From: Oscillospiraceae bacterium
GTDB lineage: Bacteria > Bacillota > Clostridia > Oscillospirales > Acutalibacteraceae
Assembly (NCBI GenBank): GCA_902796295.1
Contig: CADBOL010000180.1
Coordinates: 1 to 9,396 of the forward strand
Length of the DNA stretch: 9,396 bases
Direction: 5' to 3'
Made by a program: the position numbers and the translations under genes. Positions 7,639 to 9,396 of this stretch are shown piece by piece (the first letter of the stretch is position 1; each line of letters opens with the position of its first letter). Below the pieces are notes generated by a model. That model had not been told where the DNA came from. It made no database searches and worked only from the letters and a program-made list of their open reading frames with translations.

Positions 7639-8658
7639 TTATTCGCCTTTCATGTCAATAAGCTCAACCTTGCCCTCATAGGAGGCAACGCTGACTTTGA
7701 TTGAATCAAAGATAGCCGCTTTGATATCATCCTCGGTCGCGCCGAGCTCTTCGCTGTATTTGCGGTCAATGAAGAGATTGATATCCATAATGTCGGGGAG
7801 TACCATGGGGTTGATACCGGAGTCAATGCCTCTCTCTTTATAATCCTTGACTATCTTGCCCATGCCCATTCTCATCATCCACGGGGGAACGCTGACTATC
7901 TTGCGCCCGCCCATGCCTCTGGCCTCGTAAACTATCGCGAGGAATTCCTTCCAGGTCTGGTTATACATGGCAATGGGGAAGGCCTCAAAGCCGGGAACCT
8001 CTCTCTCGGCCGCGCCGCAGATAACTTCGCCGACCTGACGGCAGGTGAGCATCGCGGTGCCGCCCGCGGGGTACATTGTGAACGGAAGCTTATCCATGCC
8101 GGCTATCTGCTCGATAAGGATGGTCCATACGGGCTTTCTGCCGGGCTGAGTGCCGAAGATGTAAGGGAGTTCAAGCACTTTCGCGCTGAAATTCTCGTCG
8201 CTCGCTTCTTCGCAGACCTTTTCCTGGTCGAGTCTTGCGCGGAAATAGGGGCATTTCTCTTCAAATTTCTTTTCGGGCATCTGCTTTGCAAGGTATGAGA
8301 AATAGGAGCCGAGCACGACAGCTCTCTTAACACCGACCTTTTTGCAGATGGGGAAAATTCTCTCAAGGGGAGCGATGTTGTATTTGTAGTAGTAATCGTA
8401 AACGGGTGCGGGGAATTCCGCTCTCTCGTCAACGCCTGCCGCAAAGATAAAGCAATCCTTGCCCTTGAGCATCTCTTCTACTTCTTCATCGGTTTTCTTG
8501 TTGATGTCGGCAAAAACAAGCTCCATCTCCTCGGGAATCGGAGCTCCCTGGGGAAGAGGGGGAAGCGCCACGGATGAAACCTTGTGGCCCTTTTTGATGA
8601 GCTGAATGGCCGCCTCGCAACCCAGAAGACCGGTGCCGCCTATCATGAATACGTTCAT
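7639..8658 (-). CDS. Extended/atypical SDR, NAD-dependent epimerase/dehydratase-like protein
   Basis: This is a Rossmann-fold oxidoreductase of the extended short-chain dehydrogenase type, with the NAD(P)-binding motif GGTGLLG at 7-13 at the very N-terminus. An acidic residue follows at the end of strand 3 (FADI, 49-52). The conserved alanines and glycine of FAAGVDE (72-78) and the core-strand GSYFSYL (117-123) are present. The usual catalytic YxxxK appears as Y138-F-R-A-R142, with arginine where lysine is expected, although the following DQEKVCEE helix matches the family. The 339 residues are a normal length. The strong RBS GGAGGT lies 6 nt before the ATG and is driven by the promoter at 8692-8720. 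The gene is monocistronic. Substrate is unknown; candidates are a nucleotide-sugar epimerase/reductase or a regulatory NmrA-like or isoflavone-reductase-like protein. Confidence 0.82.
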   Translation of the reverse strand: MNVFMIGGTGLLGCEAAIQLIKKGHKVSSVALPPLPQGAPIPEEMELVFADINKKTDEEVEEMLKGKDCFIFAAGVDERAEFPAPVYDYYYKYNIAPLERIFPICKKVGVKRAVVLGSYFSYLAKQMPEKKFEEKCPYFRARLDQEKVCEEASDENFSAKVLELPYIFGTQPGRKPVWTILIEQIAGMDKLPFTMYPAGGTAMLTCRQVGEVICGAAEREVPGFEAFPIAMYNQTWKEFLAIVYEARGMGGRKIVSVPPWMMRMGMGKIVKDYKERGIDSGINPMVLPDIMDINLFIDRKYSEELGATEDDIKAAIFDSIKVSVASYEGKVELIDMKGE

Positions 8659-8691
8659 AGCAATACCTCCATAAATAAATTATTACACTTT

Positions 8692-8720
8692 ATAATATTA
8701 CAAAAAATATAATTAGTCAA
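8692..8720 (-). promoter_or_regulatory. Strong sigma-A promoter of the epimerase-like gene
   Basis: On the minus strand TTGACT (8715-8720) is separated by exactly 17 nt from TATTAT (8692-8697). Each hexamer has one mismatch to consensus. The predicted start near 8685 leaves a leader of about 27 nt containing the GGAGGT ribosome site (8665-8670). No operator-like palindrome or riboswitch fits in so short a leader, so expression is probably fairly constitutive or controlled at the promoter. Confidence 0.85.
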
Positions 8721-8750
8721 GATATTAAATAAATTAGGAATGATGAATCC

Positions 8751-8790
8751 GGAATTCGGAATTGACGGTCGCTGCGCTCCGGATTATATG
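8751..8790 (-). repeat. Dispersed intergenic element, copy B (inverted)
   Basis: Read on the minus strand this gives TATAATCCGGAGCGCAGCG, then ACCGTCAATTCCGAATTCC. It matches copy A (90-131) closely except for a shorter middle. It faces copy C (8915-8950) in inverted orientation, so the pair brackets about 125 bp. Its outer flank (8735-8750) is again an ATTC-type tract. Confidence 0.6.
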
Positions 8791-8914
8791 TTGGCCGATA
8801 AAAGAAACCCGCAGGGAGTGACGTCTCCGGCACTCCGGATGTGCCGAAGGCACATAAACTGCGCAACCGCGATTCATTATGGCGGGCGGCAGATTGTCGC
8901 CCCTGCGAATTTAT
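8791..8914. other. Non-coding hairpin-rich interior of the inverted-repeat block
   Basis: No credible gene is present. Two clear hairpins are: ATGTGCC (8839-8845), loop GAA, GGCACAT (8849-8855); and GGGCGGCA (8884-8891), loop GAT, TGTCGCCC (8895-8902), which includes one G-T pair. The second resembles the stem of the terminator at 7606-7624. An open minus-strand frame runs through here to about 9307, but it reads through a terminator and repeats and is not coding in my view. Confidence 0.5.
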
Positions 8915-8977
8915 TATAATACGGAGCGCGTCAGCGCGACCCGAAATTCCTAATTCACAATTCATAATTCCGAATTG
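8915..8977 (+). repeat. Dispersed intergenic element, copy C, plus ATTC-rich tract
   Basis: TATAATACGGAGCGCG (8915-8930) is followed by GCGCGACCCGAAATTCC (8934-8950), then by a tract of AATTC words to 8977, directly before the terminator at 8978-9004. The order element, ATTC tract, A-hairpin-T terminator is the same as at 90-182. Copies A and C therefore share a composite layout in the same orientation. The TATAAT could act as a -10 box, but the nearest -35-like sequence (TTGTCG, 15-nt spacer) is poor. Confidence 0.6.
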
Positions 8978-9004
8978 AAAAAAGCCCGCCGGAGCGGGCT
9001 TTTT
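8978..9004. terminator. Bidirectional intrinsic terminator
   Basis: A6 (8978-8983), GCCCGC (8984-8989), loop CGGA, GCGGGC (8994-8999), T5 (9000-9004). The stem is perfect and both flanks give U-tracts, so it can work on either strand. No gene on the plus strand obviously leads into it, so a minus-strand transcript coming from the repeat unit at 9008 onward would be the natural client. Confidence 0.8.
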
Positions 9005-9007
9005 ATT

Positions 9008-9065
9008 CTGTCTGTTCGTTTTTCGCCCGGATGCGGGTGCCGGGGCGTAGCAGTTAAGATGAAAA
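9008..9065 (+). repeat. Start of the ~331-bp direct-repeat unit, copy 1
   Basis: Two blocks recur downstream: CTGTCTGTTCGTTTTT (9008-9023, one mismatch to 9340-9355) and a perfect 26-bp block CCGGGGCGTAGCAGTTAAGA + TGAAAA (9040-9065 versus 9371-9396). The sequence between the blocks differs, and the offset changes from 332 to 331. Conserved blocks separated by divergent sequence suggest selection, not a recent duplication. Confidence 0.85.
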
Positions 9066-9250
9066 CGGCTTATTTTTGAGCGAAGACAGTACATCCCGGG
9101 GCCCACAAAAAGTCTGCAAGACTTTTTGGGGAGAGGAGGAGCAGCGGAATGATTGAGAGCCTGCGCAAACAGGTTTATGAAGGCGCGGGCTCGAAAGATA
9201 TGAAGCTTGTGACGACGAGGCAAGGACAAAAAGCCGCCGAAAACAGACAA
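9008..9250 (+). ncRNA. Candidate structured RNA or structured mRNA leader (unidentified)
   Basis: The ends of this unit are complementary: TGTCTGTT (9009-9016) pairs with AACAGACA (9242-9249), an 8-bp closing stem. Inside are CCCG/CGGG (9026-9029 with 9034-9037), CCGGGG with TCCCGG (9040-9045 with 9094-9099, one G-U pair), a long hairpin with CCC + AAAAAGTCT (9102-9104, 9107-9115), loop GCA and AGACTTTTTGGG (9119-9130), and 9057-type and 9157-9163 with 9170-9176 stems, the last including two G-U pairs. The G-U pairs would be C-A mismatches on the other strand, which favours the plus strand. No known family is recognised with certainty; raiA RNA and Clostridiales-1 are worth testing. The 50-codon ORF overlaps its 3' half. 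Confidence 0.35.
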
Positions 9251-9301
9251 TATAATCAAATATTCCTTATATTGCCGATAAAACGAAATCACAAACGTTA
9301 A
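9149..9301 (+). CDS. Possible 50-residue small protein in the repeat unit
   Basis: The ATG at 9149 is preceded by AGGAGG (9134-9139) with a 9-nt gap, an ideal ribosome site. It opens a frame of 50 codons ending in TAA at 9299-9301, exactly where a terminator-like hairpin begins. The product starts MIESLRKQVYEGAGSKDMKL and is basic, with charged, hydrophilic residues for ~36 positions followed by an AT-rich, more hydrophobic end (IFLILPIKRNHKR). There is no signal peptide. I do not recognise a family. The same frame is open upstream to 9080 and is preceded by a six-codon ORF (ATG 9059 to TGA 9077). The purine-rich stretch could instead be part of a structured RNA, in which case this ORF is accidental. 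Confidence 0.35.
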   Translation: MIESLRKQVYEGAGSKDMKLVTTRQGQKAAENRQYNQIFLILPIKRNHKR

Positions 9302-9331
9302 GCTCACAGGTTATAAAACCCGTGAGCTTTT
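9300..9331 (+). terminator. Terminator-like hairpin at the end of repeat unit 1
   Basis: AAGCTCAC (9300-9307) and GGTT (9309-9312) pair with AACC (9317-9320) and GTGAGCTT (9322-9329), with one A-C mismatch and an ATAA loop. T4 follows on the plus strand (9328-9331). The minus-strand side has only two U directly after the stem, so plus-strand termination is favoured. It overlaps the stop codon of the 50-codon ORF. Confidence 0.55.
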
Positions 9332-9339
9332 AAAAACTC

Positions 9340-9396
9340 CTGTCTGTTTGTTTTTGCTTGATCTCAGTTCCCGGGGCGTAGCAGTTAAGATGAAAA
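9340..9396 (+). repeat. Start of the ~331-bp direct-repeat unit, copy 2 (cut by window end)
   Basis: CTGTCTGTTTGTTTTTGC (9340-9357) and the perfect 26-bp block at 9371-9396 repeat the start of copy 1. The 13 bases between them are unlike copy 1 and lack its small CCCG/CGGG hairpin. The similarity runs to the last base of the window, so the second unit almost certainly continues beyond it. As with copy 1, a hairpin lies just upstream. Confidence 0.85.

Noticed and set aside
8717..9307. 196-codon open frame on the minus strand across the right-hand intergenic region
   Set aside because: It reads through a perfect intrinsic terminator, the dispersed repeats and the ATTC tract. It has no clear ribosome site, gives a low-complexity product without any family features, and ends inside the epimerase promoter area.

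Overview
This window looks like a chromosomal segment of an uncultured-type Clostridia (Firmicutes/Bacillota), plausibly an Oscillospiraceae/Ruminococcaceae-like gut or rumen bacterium. The reasons are purine-rich Shine-Dalgarno sites at nearly every start, tightly overlapping housekeeping genes, the mnmG-rsmG pair, a Bacillus-type parS sequence, a family-4 Fe-S uracil-DNA glycosylase, and A-hairpin-T terminators. The taxonomic placement is inference from style, not from a marker gene.

All seven clear protein genes lie on the minus strand, so they are read from right to left. A GT-starting extended SDR (NAD-dependent epimerase-like) gene at 7639-8658 has its own textbook sigma-A promoter (8692-8720) and its own intrinsic terminator (about 7588-7631). 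After that terminator a six-gene run begins: GPH/MFS sugar:cation symporter (6051-7544), typA/bipA (4215-6035), ribF (3322-4212), family-4 udg (2751-3329), mnmG (884-2761) and rsmG (181-894). It closes with a perfect terminator at 155-182. The last five are spaced from +15 nt to overlaps of 8-11 nt, so translational coupling is likely. Together they cover ribosome-associated GTPase function, FAD supply, base-excision repair, FAD-dependent tRNA wobble modification (MnmG uses the FAD that RibF makes) and 16S rRNA methylation.

A 16-bp sequence matching the ParB/Spo0J centromere site parS lies inside mnmG (1265-1280). With the mnmG-rsmG pair, which in many Firmicutes sits beside oriC and parAB/noc, it suggests that this locus is origin-proximal even though the rest of the operon is not the classical oriC arrangement.

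Both ends of the window are gene-poor and repeat-rich. A dispersed element starting TATAATnCGGAGCG and carrying a downstream GCGACC occurs three times: at 90-131, at 8751-8790 inverted, and at 8915-8950. Two of these copies are followed by an ATTC-rich tract and then a strong A-hairpin-T terminator. The inverted pair at 8735-8977 forms a MITE-like block. The right end (9008-9396) holds one complete and one cut-off unit of a direct repeat with a period of about 331 bp. The complete unit can fold with closing complementary ends and several internal stems, and it also holds a 50-codon ORF with an AGGAGG site and a hairpin at its stop. I cannot name this unit. It is the most novel-looking part of the window and could be a structured RNA, a small-protein gene with a long leader, or both.
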